This document shows, piece after piece, positions 1-10,777 of a stretch of DNA of 29,466 bases. Each line of letters begins with the position of its first letter. Position 1 is the stretch's first letter. The notes below the pieces were generated by a model. The model saw only the letters and a list, made by a program, of their open reading frames with translations, was not told the DNA's origin and did no database searches. A program made the translations under genes and the position numbers. The DNA comes from JBBIQS01 sp037442205. Its GTDB lineage: Bacteria; Myxococcota; Myxococcia; Myxococcales; UBA5297. Location of the stretch: NCBI GenBank assembly GCA_037442205.1, contig JBBIQS010000094.1:1-29466 (forward strand), written 5' to 3'.

Positions 1-1
1 C

Positions 2-3844
<3,843 letters not shown>

Positions 3845-3888
3845 CCAGCCGGCGATCCAACCGCCTCGCCGAACGTCAGGAGAGATCC

Positions 3889-4878
3889 ATGGCCGCACGT
3901 CTGGCAGCAACGTTGGCCGCGCTTGTGCTGAGTGGCGAGGCCCTCGCCAAGCCGCCCGCCATGTCGACGCTCAGCCCGGTGTGCCTGACCAAGGGAGGGG
4001 CCGCGCTCTTCCTGCTGGAGCAGACCGAGGACTGCGGCAGCTCAGACCGCCGCTGTCGGGCGACGCGCTGGGCCTGGGCGGTGCTCAAGCCGGCTGCGGG
4101 AACCTGGGAGAACGAGAGCATCGGAGAGGCCGTGCTCGACGAGGCCAGCGCGCCGGAGTCGAACGCGCAGGCGGCCCGGCAGCTCTTCAAGTCTCCTGCG
4201 GCGCACCCCTGCGCCGAGTACCTGCGCGCGCCCAGGCTGCGCTCGCCCGACCTGCCGGATTCGGAGGCCTGGTTCCAGTACTCGGTCGAGAAAGGCGCGC
4301 TGGCGGTGCACTGGCAGGGACAACGCCAGGAGATCTCGTCCGAGGTAAAGCTCTGGCGGGTCAGCTGGTGCGCCAAGGGCTGCGAGGGCCGGGAGGGCCC
4401 GCGCGAGGATCCCAAACCACTCGATGCCGGGCTGAGCGTGGTCGGAGGCCCGATGACGCCGACGATCGAGGTCGGCACCGGCGCCGAGGCGCTGCTGGGC
4501 TTCCAGGAGCCGGCGGGAGCGGCCTCGGAGCGCGCCACGCTGCTGGTCCGGGTGCCCCAGGCGCGGCTGCGGGAGGCGCAGGCGCGCCTGCTCTACCAGG
4601 ACGCCCATCCGCTGGTGGCCAAGGCCGACCTCTTCGCCACCTCCCGCGCCGCCGGACTTCTCGACGCGGCGCTGCAGCTGTGGCCCGGCTTCGCCGAGGC
4701 GAGGCTCGACTACGCGCGGCTGCTGGCGAACGGCGGCGACGCGACCCGCGCCGTCCGCGAGCTGCAGCAGCTCAAGGCGACCAGGGAGCTGCGCGCGACT
4801 CTCGAGGCTGATCGCGCGCTCGACTCGATTCGGAAGACGCCGGCCTTCGCCAAGCTCCTCGAGAGCCTGCCCAAGTAG
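3889..4878 (+). CDS. Secreted protein of unknown function with helical C-terminus
   Basis: This is a 329-residue protein. ATG 3889 is preceded by AGGAGAG at 3878-3884 and starts a typical signal peptide (MAARLAATLAALVLSGEALA, cleavage likely near residue 20). The mature part has scattered cysteines (around residues 31, 48, 56, 105 and 163-168) consistent with a disulfide-containing periplasmic or outer protein. The last 90 residues are Ala/Leu/Arg-rich helices with a spacing like a short TPR or TPR-end motif (LWPGFAEARLDYARLLANGG, then KTPAFAKLLESL). I do not recognise a family. It begins 44 bases after the giant repeat protein, on the same strand with no visible terminator, so the two may be co-transcribed. 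Confidence 0.75.
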   Translation: MAARLAATLAALVLSGEALAKPPAMSTLSPVCLTKGGAALFLLEQTEDCGSSDRRCRATRWAWAVLKPAAGTWENESIGEAVLDEASAPESNAQAARQLFKSPAAHPCAEYLRAPRLRSPDLPDSEAWFQYSVEKGALAVHWQGQRQEISSEVKLWRVSWCAKGCEGREGPREDPKPLDAGLSVVGGPMTPTIEVGTGAEALLGFQEPAGAASERATLLVRVPQARLREAQARLLYQDAHPLVAKADLFATSRAAGLLDAALQLWPGFAEARLDYARLLANGGDATRAVRELQQLKATRELRATLEADRALDSIRKTPAFAKLLESLPK

Positions 4879-4895
4879 CGCGAATCGACTCCGCG

Positions 4896-5315
4896 TCAGC
4901 GCAGCTTCTGCCCGGTGGTCGCCGGAATGAACTTGCCGTACTTGACGCCCTTGGTGCTCACCAGCCCCTCGCCCATCGACTGCACCTCCCGCGCCCGCCC
5001 GCGCAGCACCAGCACCTCCAGGCAGTTGTGGGGATCCAGGTGAACGTGGAGCGCCGAGACGACCGCCCGGGGGTTCTCGTGCTGGATGTGGGCGAGCCCC
5101 TGCGCCAGGCTCGAGGAGTCGTGGTCGTAGACCAGCGTGGCCACCGCCACCCGCTCCTGGTTCCCGCTCTCACGGGACCACTCGCGCTGCACCAGGGCAT
5201 CGCGGATCAGGTCGCGCACGGCCTCCGAGCGGTTGACGTAGCCCTTCTCGGCGATCAGCTCGTCGAACTGCTCCAGCAGCTCGTCCTCCAGCGAGATTCC
5301 GATTCGCTCCAGCAT
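4896..5315 (-). CDS. nikR: Nickel-responsive regulator NikR
   Basis: This 139-residue protein matches the NikR family in length and in both domains. Residues 1-45 are a ribbon-helix-helix DNA-binding domain (RIGISLEDELLEQFDELI, then NRSEAVRDLIRDAL). Residues 55-135 are the ACT-like nickel-sensing domain. All four square-planar nickel ligands are present: H79, H90, H92 and C98 within ALHVHLDPHNCLEVLVL, matching E. coli H76, H87, H89 and C95 with a constant offset of three. NikR with bound nickel represses nickel uptake genes. Start ATG 5315 follows GGAGG closely. The gene sits 14 bases after the DUF4198-like gene, so the two are probably one transcript. No nickel transporter is seen in the window, so its targets lie elsewhere. 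Confidence 0.95.
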   Translation of the reverse strand: MLERIGISLEDELLEQFDELIAEKGYVNRSEAVRDLIRDALVQREWSRESGNQERVAVATLVYDHDSSSLAQGLAHIQHENPRAVVSALHVHLDPHNCLEVLVLRGRAREVQSMGEGLVSTKGVKYGKFIPATTGQKLR

Positions 5316-5329
5316 TTGACCTCCGAGCT

Positions 5330-5602
5330 TCAGTCGCCGTCGTGGACGTGGAAATGGGAGTGGGCGGCGCCGCGGTTGAGGCAGCGGATGGACTTGACCT
5401 TGGCGCCGTCGAGAGGCACCAGCTCACCGCCGCGGTGGCCGTACCGCAGCACGTACCCGCTCGAACGAGGCTCCAGCCAGAGGTCGTGGGCCAGTGCAAT
5501 GTTTGGCAGCAGGAAGCTGAGGGCAGCGACCAGCCTTCGCGTTTCCGAGTTCCTTTTCCCCGAGGGCGTGGGCCGCAGCCGCACGAGTTCTTCATTCGTC
5601 AT
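5330..5602 (-). CDS. Shortened DUF4198-like periplasmic protein with His-rich end
   Basis: A 90-residue protein has a basic N-region and hydrophobic stretch (LVAALSFLLPNIALA) ending at a likely signal cleavage before HDLWLEP. What follows (AHDLWLEP...GYVLRYGHRGGEL, then AKVKSIRCL) looks like the beginning of DUF4198-type proteins, which sit near nickel/cobalt uptake genes in some bacteria. Family members are, as I recall, about twice this length or more. Here the frame ends after AAHSHFHVHDGD at a TGA just before nikR. It may be a truncation that has gained a His-rich end, or a working small metal-binding protein. The ATG has no strong ribosome site; a GTG seven codons in is an alternative. 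The link to nickel rests on the family memory, the histidines and the nikR neighbour. Confidence 0.6.
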   Translation of the reverse strand: MTNEELVRLRPTPSGKRNSETRRLVAALSFLLPNIALAHDLWLEPRSSGYVLRYGHRGGELVPLDGAKVKSIRCLNRGAAHSHFHVHDGD

Positions 5603-5669
5603 ACCGAAATCATCTGGGTTCTTCGGGCTGCAGGCGAAACCGGCCCTGCCCTATGGCGGCCGTTGCCTC

Positions 5670-5675
5670 TAGAAT
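5670..5675 (+). promoter_or_regulatory. Putative -10 element (TAGAAT) for the fecR-like/cyclase pair
   Basis: TAGAAT lies 42 bases before the ATG at 5718, inside the motif TAGAATGCGCC. The -35 position with a 17-base spacer reads TGCCCT and is a poor match, so the call rests mainly on the -10 and on its place in the divergent gap. GAGG at 5708-5711 is the probable ribosome site of the first gene. Confidence 0.35.
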
Positions 5676-5717
5676 GCGCCGGACGCTCCTGCGATCGAGC
5701 GGGACACGAGGTAGAGC

Positions 5718-6713
5718 ATGGGCTTGCGCACGACCGCCGCGTTCTTGGGACTCTCGCTGCTCGCCATCGCCAGCGTCGGCGTGGCCGCCGAGCCCTCTCG
5801 CCCGGCGGGCACTGGAAAGGGACGCGCCGACGCCCTCATCCTCGAGGCCAAGGGAGCGGTGACCGTGCGTCCCGCCCAGGGCAAGCCCTTTCCCGGCGCT
5901 CTCAGCGTTCCCCTGCTCAAGTCGGACGAGCTCGAGGCCGCCGCCGGCGCCTTCGCCATCCTCAAGGTAACGCGCAACAACTGCCTGGCCCGCCTCGACG
6001 AGGAGCTGTCGCTGCGGATCAGCGACCTGGCCGTCTTCGACAGCGCCCCCTGCTCGGCCAGCGACGACGCCCAGGTCCGCGCCCTTCTGACCGAGTCGGA
6101 GTTCAACGAGGGCAAGTCACGGATCGTCGGCTACCGCGCCGGGCTCTCTGCCGCCGACACCGCCGGCGGCGGCGCCGCCGCACAGAAGGCATATTCCGCC
6201 AAGGGCGCTTCGGCGCCGGCTCCCGCGCTCCGCGAGGTCCCTCCTCCCGCCGCGGCTCCTCTTGCTGCGCCGCCAGCGGCCAGGCGCCCTGCTCCGGCTG
6301 AGCTGGACGCCCCGACCCTCGGACTGATGTCGAGCGAGAAGAAGCGCGGAAAGGCGGACCTGAGCTCCGTCCTCCGGGAAGAGGCGCCCGCGCGCGCGAC
6401 CGCCGGGTCGCCCTCGGTTCATTGGCGGATTGCCAGCGAGGGCAAGTCGTGGCGCGCCGACCCCGCGCCGACCTTCATCGCCGAGGCGGCCGACAAGGAT
6501 GAGCTGCGCCAGTGCCTTTCGGCCATGCTCGGCGCCTCCGGCAGCAAGTCCCGGGGCTCGGTCGAGGTGCTGGTGCGCGTCAAGCAGGGCCGCGTCGAGC
6601 TGGCCACCCTCCGCGGCCTGCTGGTTCCGGCCGGCTGCGCGGCGCACATCGGGCCCGAGGCCAGCGGAGCGCCCGAGGGCAAGTGGATCGCCTTCGAGGT
6701 CCGCCTGCCATGA
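5718..6713 (+). CDS. FecR-like secreted protein, partner of CHASE2 cyclase
   Basis: A 331-residue protein has a clear signal peptide (LGLSLLAIASVGVAAEP, cleavage near residue 24). Residues about 38-110 resemble a FecR domain: a strand-rich unit starting ALILEAKGAVTVRPAQGKPFPGAL, then LLKSDELEAAAGAFAILKV and LDEELSLRISDL. Residues 150-205 are an Ala/Pro-rich linker. The last 80 residues form a separate compact domain (VEVLVRVKQGRVELATLRGLLVP) with two cysteines, one in each half (CLSAML and PAGCAAHI), which I cannot assign. FecR domains usually act in the periplasm and pass signals to membrane partners. The stop codon overlaps the start of the CHASE2 cyclase (ATGA at 6710-6713), so the two proteins are made together and probably work together. 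Confidence 0.7.
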   Translation: MGLRTTAAFLGLSLLAIASVGVAAEPSRPAGTGKGRADALILEAKGAVTVRPAQGKPFPGALSVPLLKSDELEAAAGAFAILKVTRNNCLARLDEELSLRISDLAVFDSAPCSASDDAQVRALLTESEFNEGKSRIVGYRAGLSAADTAGGGAAAQKAYSAKGASAPAPALREVPPPAAAPLAAPPAARRPAPAELDAPTLGLMSSEKKRGKADLSSVLREEAPARATAGSPSVHWRIASEGKSWRADPAPTFIAEAADKDELRQCLSAMLGASGSKSRGSVEVLVRVKQGRVELATLRGLLVPAGCAAHIGPEASGAPEGKWIAFEVRLP

Positions 6714-8905
6714 AGCGGCTGCGGCACCCGGTCGCCGGCGGGCTCCTGGTCTCGCTGGCGCTGTCCGGGCTCGTCGCCGGCTATCGCTCCGGGGCCCTGC
6801 CTCTCGAACTCCTCGATCGTGGAGAGCGCTGGGCTCAGGACCAGCTGTTCCGCTTCCGAGGGCCTAGCCCGCCAGGCCCGGAGACGGTGATCCTCGCCTT
6901 CGACGACCGCACCATGTCCGAGGACCCGACGCTGTGGGAGCGGCGCAGCGGCTGGGCCCGGGTGGTGCGCGCCACCTCTGCCGCCGGGGCCAAGGTCATC
7001 GCCGTCGACGCCCTCTTCTCTTCGCCCGAGCGGCTGCTCTCCGAGCCGCTGCGATCCGATCTGGCGAGCTACTACCGCGGCGAGCCCAACCCCGCCGAGA
7101 GCGCGGAGCGGGCGCTGCTCGACCGCGTCTGGCAGGAATTGCAGGGAGATGCCGAGCTGGCCGCGGCGCTGGCCGAAGCCAAGAACGTGATCCTCGGCAT
7201 CCACCTCGACCGCGACGGCGACGCCGACGAGGGCGGCGAGCTGGGCAAAGCGCGCTACGGGCAGAGCCTCCCCGGCGGCCAGGGAGTGGCACGGGCAGGG
7301 GCTGCGCGCGCCTCGCTCAAGGAGCTCAACCGCCCGGCGGCGGCGCTCGGCTCGCTCACCGCTGACGAGGACGACACCGGCACCGTGCGGCGCCTCGATC
7401 TGGGCCGGGCGCGGGGCGGGGCCGTCTTCGCGCCGCTGGGCGTCCAATCGCTCGCCCTCCTGCTCGACGTCCCGCGCGGCAAGCGCATCTTTTCCGGCGA
7501 CGAGGTGCGCCTGGATGAGCGGCGGGTGGCTCTCGACCGCGGCGGGCTGTGGCTCAACTTCCGCGGCGAGGCCGGCACCTTCCCCACCTATGCCGTCGCC
7601 GACCTGGTCAACGGCCGCCTGCCGCCCGGCGCCCTGCAAGGAAAGATCGCCCTCGTCGGCATGACCGCCTTCTGGCACGACCGGGTGCGCACGCCTTTCG
7701 GCCAGCGCTTCCCCGGGGTCGAGGTCCACGCCACCCTCATCGACAACCTGCTGCGCGCCGATCCCATCCGCCGGGCGCCGTGGTGGGCGGATGCCATGCT
7801 GACGCTGCTGCTCGGCGCGCTGGTCTCGCTCGTCTTCTGGCCCCGGCTGATCTCGCAGCCGGCGCTGCAGATCGCCGCTGCAGCGGCCTTGAGCGGAGCG
7901 GGTCTCTTTGCGGTCACCGAGACCTTCGCCCTGCGCAACCTGTGGCTCTCGACGCTTGGGCCTTCGCTATCGGCGAGTGGAGCGATGGCAGCCGGGCTGG
8001 CGCTCTCGTACCTGGGCGAAGGGCTGCAGCGCCGCTGGCTGCGGCGGACCTTCTCGCGTTACCTGGGCGAGGAGGTCATCGACGAGCTGATCGCCAACCC
8101 CCAGGCGCTGCGGCTGGGCGGCGAGCGGCGCTGCCTGTCGGTGCTCTTCTCCGACATCCGCGGCTTCACCACCCTCTCCGAGAAGCTCAGCCCCGAGCAG
8201 CTGGTCGCCTTCCTCAACGCCTACCTGACCCCGATGACCAAGGCGGTGTTGGCGCGCCGCGGGATGCTCGACAAGTACATCGGCGACGCGGTGATGGCGG
8301 TCTTCGGAGCGCCGGTTCCGCGCGCCGACCACGCCGATCAGGCCCTGGGCTGCGTGATGCAGATGCACCGGGAACTGGAGGCGCTGGCCGCGCCGCTGCG
8401 GCGCGAATTCGGGCTGGTCCCGAGGATCGGCGTGGGCATCAACACCGGGGAGATGGTGGTCGGCAACATGGGCAGCGCCGAACGCTTCGACTACACCGTG
8501 GCCGGCGACTCGGTGAACCTGGCCTCGCGGCTGGAGGGGCTGACCAAGATCTACGGCGTCTTTTGCCTGGTCGGCGAGGGGACCCGCCGCGCCGCCGGCA
8601 GCCCGTTCCGCTTTCGCGAGGTGGACCTGGTTCAGGTCAAGGGCAAGACCGAGCCGGTGGGGCTCTTCGAGCTGCTGGGCGACGCGGATCGCGCGCTGGC
8701 CCAGTGGAGCGATCTCGAGGGCTGGCAGCTGGCGCTGGCGGCCTATCGCTCTGGCGATTTCTCCCAGGCGCGGGCCCGCTTCGCCGAATTCCAGAGGAAG
8801 AATCCGCAGGACGTCGTCGCCCGGATCTATCTCGACAGGCTGGCGGCGCTTCCCGACTCGGCGCCGGCCGGCTGGAGTCCCGTTTTCGAGCACACGCACA
8901 AGTAA
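6710..8905 (+). CDS. Membrane adenylate cyclase with CHASE2 sensor domain (class III)
   Basis: 731 residues. An N-terminal membrane segment (about 8-26) leads to a periplasmic CHASE2 domain (about 35-350; note DDRTMSEDPTLW and GAKVIAVDALFSSPE), then three membrane segments between about 358 and 440, then a cytoplasmic class III cyclase domain (about 470-650). Catalytic residues are all present: metal ligands D482 (VLFSDIRGF) and D526 (YIGDAVMAVFG), adenine-recognising K522, and transition-state N603 and R607 (SVNLASRLEG). T596 replaces the usual Asp, which is the class IIIb pattern and points to ATP and possibly bicarbonate control. A short Ala-rich helical tail (residues about 670-725) resembles TPR-like ends of related cyclases. 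It should make cAMP in response to a periplasmic cue, probably one sensed with the FecR-like protein encoded just upstream. Confidence 0.92.
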   Translation: MKRLRHPVAGGLLVSLALSGLVAGYRSGALPLELLDRGERWAQDQLFRFRGPSPPGPETVILAFDDRTMSEDPTLWERRSGWARVVRATSAAGAKVIAVDALFSSPERLLSEPLRSDLASYYRGEPNPAESAERALLDRVWQELQGDAELAAALAEAKNVILGIHLDRDGDADEGGELGKARYGQSLPGGQGVARAGAARASLKELNRPAAALGSLTADEDDTGTVRRLDLGRARGGAVFAPLGVQSLALLLDVPRGKRIFSGDEVRLDERRVALDRGGLWLNFRGEAGTFPTYAVADLVNGRLPPGALQGKIALVGMTAFWHDRVRTPFGQRFPGVEVHATLIDNLLRADPIRRAPWWADAMLTLLLGALVSLVFWPRLISQPALQIAAAAALSGAGLFAVTETFALRNLWLSTLGPSLSASGAMAAGLALSYLGEGLQRRWLRRTFSRYLGEEVIDELIANPQALRLGGERRCLSVLFSDIRGFTTLSEKLSPEQLVAFLNAYLTPMTKAVLARRGMLDKYIGDAVMAVFGAPVPRADHADQALGCVMQMHRELEALAAPLRREFGLVPRIGVGINTGEMVVGNMGSAERFDYTVAGDSVNLASRLEGLTKIYGVFCLVGEGTRRAAGSPFRFREVDLVQVKGKTEPVGLFELLGDADRALAQWSDLEGWQLALAAYRSGDFSQARARFAEFQRKNPQDVVARIYLDRLAALPDSAPAGWSPVFEHTHK

Positions 8906-8936
8906 GAGCGCGCAGGTCGCGGTCGCCACCAACGCA

Positions 8937-8966
8937 GCGGGCCCCCGAGTCGCCCCGGAGGCCCGC
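8937..8966. terminator. Hairpin between convergent genes, likely bidirectional terminator
   Basis: A stem of 10 positions (8937-8946 with 8957-8966, one C/A mismatch) starts with seven perfect pairs GCGGGCC/GGCCCGC around a 10-base loop. It lies in the 85-base gap between the ends of the cyclase gene and the minus-strand lipoprotein gene. There is no long T-run on either side, so intrinsic termination would be weak. Confidence 0.5.
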
Positions 8967-8990
8967 TGAAACTTCTTCGGGAGCTGCCGA

Positions 8991-10016
8991 CTACTGCACC
9001 GTGACCGTGAAGATCTGGTCCTGCAGCCCGGCGACGACGATGGCCTGCATCGTGCCGCTCTGAGTGGTGGTGTGGAGGTTCGGGTCGTTGGTGGTCCACA
9101 CGTCCATCGTCACGTCCCAGATCGCCTCCATCGAACCGGAGCCGTTGACGCTATCGCCGGCGTACAGGTAGCCCACGAAGATGCCGCTGGCGGCGTAGTT
9201 GGCACAGCTCACCGGCGCGAACTGGATCGGCGTCTCGTTCTTGTGCTTGAGGGTCAGCACCAGGTAGGTGCCCCCGGAGCAGTTGGCGAGATTGGGCTTG
9301 AAGGTCGCCCCGGCGCCCACCGGATAGGCATCCACGTCGACAGTGGTCGTCTGTCCGGTCTGCAGGGTGAAGGTCTGGTAGCCCTCGTACCACTCCTCCG
9401 CCTGTCCACCGACGTAGATGTCGCCCCAGATGGTGATGCTGTGATTGCCGGCGGCGGCCTGGACCTGCACGCCCTCGGAGTTCTGGCGGCGGCAGTCCAC
9501 CTCGGCGACCTGCTCGTTGTCGACCTGGAAGCGGACCTTGGTCACCCCGGCGTTGGAGGTGATGCCGGCCTGGGCGCAGGCCTTGCCGGCGAAGGTCCAG
9601 TAGATGTTGGCCGTACCCATGGTGCTGACCGCCTGCAGGTTGAGCGGCACCGACATGCTGCCGTTGGTGAGGTTGACGCTGCCGGTGGTGGTATAGGCCG
9701 GCGCGTTGCTGCCCGTGAAGAGCCCGTCGACGGTGAAGGTGTAGGTGCCGGCCGCGAAGTCCCTCAGGGTCACGCCGTCGGTGCCGCCCATGCTGCAGGG
9801 GTAGTAGCCGCCGTTCTGCAGGACTTCGGCGCCCCCGTTGAGCGTGATGTGCACCTGGCTCACCCCGGCCGCGGCGCAGCTCTTGCCGGCGAAGGTCCAG
9901 AGGAAGGTGATGTCTCCGCCGACGGGGGTGGGATTGGGGTTGGGATTGCCGGCGGTGACCACGCAGCCGCTCAGCACTCCGGCCAGGGCGGCAGCGACGA
10001 CGAGTCGGTTGCTCAT
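8991..10016 (-). CDS. Lipoprotein with two copies of a beta-rich domain
   Basis: 341 residues. ATG 10016 is chosen because AAGGAG lies just upstream and it starts a lipoprotein signal (VAAALAGVLSGC, acylated Cys18). After an Asn/Pro linker there are two similar modules, each opening with WTFAGK.CA.AGI/V, a strand with a charged or polar tip, a Cys, then GV.L.DFAAGTYTFTV-like strands and a final threonine-rich strand (residues about 35-140 and 150-265). The C-terminal 75 residues form another beta domain (YLVLTLKHKNETPIQFAPV and WDVTMDVWTTNDPN). It is probably anchored to the outer membrane with an immunoglobulin-like fold. I do not know its function. Its start overlaps the stop of the corrected upstream gene by ATGA, so the two are coupled. 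Confidence 0.8.
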   Translation of the reverse strand: MSNRLVVAAALAGVLSGCVVTAGNPNPNPTPVGGDITFLWTFAGKSCAAAGVSQVHITLNGGAEVLQNGGYYPCSMGGTDGVTLRDFAAGTYTFTVDGLFTGSNAPAYTTTGSVNLTNGSMSVPLNLQAVSTMGTANIYWTFAGKACAQAGITSNAGVTKVRFQVDNEQVAEVDCRRQNSEGVQVQAAAGNHSITIWGDIYVGGQAEEWYEGYQTFTLQTGQTTTVDVDAYPVGAGATFKPNLANCSGGTYLVLTLKHKNETPIQFAPVSCANYAASGIFVGYLYAGDSVNGSGSMEAIWDVTMDVWTTNDPNLHTTTQSGTMQAIVVAGLQDQIFTVTVQ

Positions 10017-10416
10017 GACTGCTCCTTCTCTTCCAGGTGGCGCCGCATCAAGGTCCGACGCGACAGGCGCACGTTGACGGTGTTGTTGCCAGAAGACAGC
10101 TGCACCGAACACTCGATTCATACAGCAGTTGACCGCCGGGGGACACTCCCTGCAATTCGATGTTGTTCCGGCCCGGAACGAAGTCCTGCAGCGACACCCC
10201 GCTGGCGTCGCAGGCCACCGCCAGGCTCGATTCCAGCACGCTGCCACTCACACGCAGACCAGCGTCCGAATCACGCCGGCGTGGGCGCGGTCCGGCCTTC
10301 GAAAATCCCAGAGGAGGCTCGGAGCGTTCGCCGCGGGCCGGCGCACTGCGGCCGCCGCCCAGCAGCGCCGCCAGTCCCAGCCCCGTCCACCCCAGTTTCC
10401 TCGTCTCGCGTCGCAT
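10013..10416 (-). pseudogene. Secreted one-domain relative of the lipoprotein, frameshifted
   Basis: ATG 10416 follows GGAGG and starts a signal-peptide-like segment (KLGWTGLGLAALLGGGRSAPA). The domain VACDASGVSLQDFVPGRNNIEL matches the GVTLRDFAAGTYTF modules of the adjacent lipoprotein. In that frame the sequence then turns into a low-GC3, Cys-rich tail and stops at 10048. If one base is added near 10114-10120, the frame continues as ECSVQLSSGNNTVNVRL, a fit to the last strand of the module, and ends in a TGA (10015-10013) that overlaps the ATG of the next gene. The corrected protein would be 134 residues. So this is either a real one-base deletion that disrupts the gene or a sequencing error. 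The shared module and the ATGA coupling both argue for the corrected frame. Confidence 0.7.
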
Positions 10417-10593
10417 GGCCTGTTGCCTCCGGTCCGCGAACTGCCCATCCGACGCACGCCGACAATGCTCCATTCAGCGCCACACTGCCAACTTCGTCGC
10501 TTCCGGCATCGGCTCCCCCCGCCGGCAGCAACCCCTGCGCCAGCGCCAAGCCGCTGAATCGCCTGGACTTTGGCAGTGCGCCGCCCCGCCGGG

Positions 10594-10611
10594 CGCGACA
10601 GGAATGTCGCG
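10594..10611. promoter_or_regulatory. Perfect 7-bp inverted repeat with GGAA loop
   Basis: CGCGACA-GGAA-TGTCGCG is a perfect dyad of seven pairs around four bases, about 60 bases upstream of the proposed tolQ -35. As DNA it could be an operator. Read as plus-strand RNA it is a hairpin closed by a GNRA-type tetraloop. Its place in a divergent gap suits an operator better. Confidence 0.35.
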
Positions 10612-10667
10612 GTCGCCGGGCCGAACTTGGCCGGCGGTTGCCCGGGCGACCGAGCGATTTGCGGGCT

Positions 10668-10696
10668 TTGCTCGACCCGGGGCTGCATGGTAGGAA
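10668..10696 (+). promoter_or_regulatory. Candidate sigma70-type promoter of the tol cluster
   Basis: TTGCTC at 10668-10673 and TAGGAA at 10691-10696 are separated by exactly 17 bases. Transcription would start near 10703, giving a leader of about 75 bases before the tolQ ATG at 10778. The -10 is only a moderate match, so confidence is limited. Confidence 0.4.
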
Positions 10697-10702
10697 AACC
10701 TC

Positions 10703-10742
10703 CCCTGATTTCAGGGACTCGGCGGCGCGGGATCGAATCCCG
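10703..10742 (+). promoter_or_regulatory. Two dyads at the start of the tol leader
   Basis: CCCTGA-TT-TCAGGG (10703-10716) is a perfect 6-bp dyad that begins where transcription is predicted to start. CGGGAT-CGA-ATCCCG (10728-10742) is a second perfect 6-bp dyad. The first is placed as expected for an operator blocking initiation. Both could also fold as hairpins in the leader RNA. I cannot name a regulator. Confidence 0.35.
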
Positions 10743-10777
10743 ACCCCGGGCGTTCTATCCAGGCAGACAGGCCCACG

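Larger units (their letters stand above)
10417..10777. other. Divergent intergenic region with inverted repeats (361 bp)
   Basis: This gap separates the minus-strand secreted-protein genes from the plus-strand tol cluster. Frames crossing it carry no protein I recognise. It holds a perfect 7-bp hairpin at 10594-10611, a candidate tolQ promoter at 10668-10696 and two dyads at 10703-10742. The rest, 10417-10590, is GC-rich without a feature I can name; it must hold the promoter for the minus-strand genes, but I cannot place it. Confidence 0.6.

Noticed and set aside
5577..5604. A NikR operator (GTATGA-N16-TCATAC) at the start of the DUF4198-like gene
   Set aside because: TCATAC is present at 5599-5604, but the partner at the required distance reads AGCCGC, so only a half-site exists.
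8991..10247. Extended start of the lipoprotein at 10247 (418 residues)
   Set aside because: The extension has no signal and overlaps the upstream gene, whereas ATG 10016 has AAGGAG and a lipobox.
10676..10750. A functional tRNA gene
   Set aside because: Acceptor and T-arm-like parts exist, but there is no D stem, the anticodon-like loop lacks U33 and spacing is off. Kept only as a low-interest finding.
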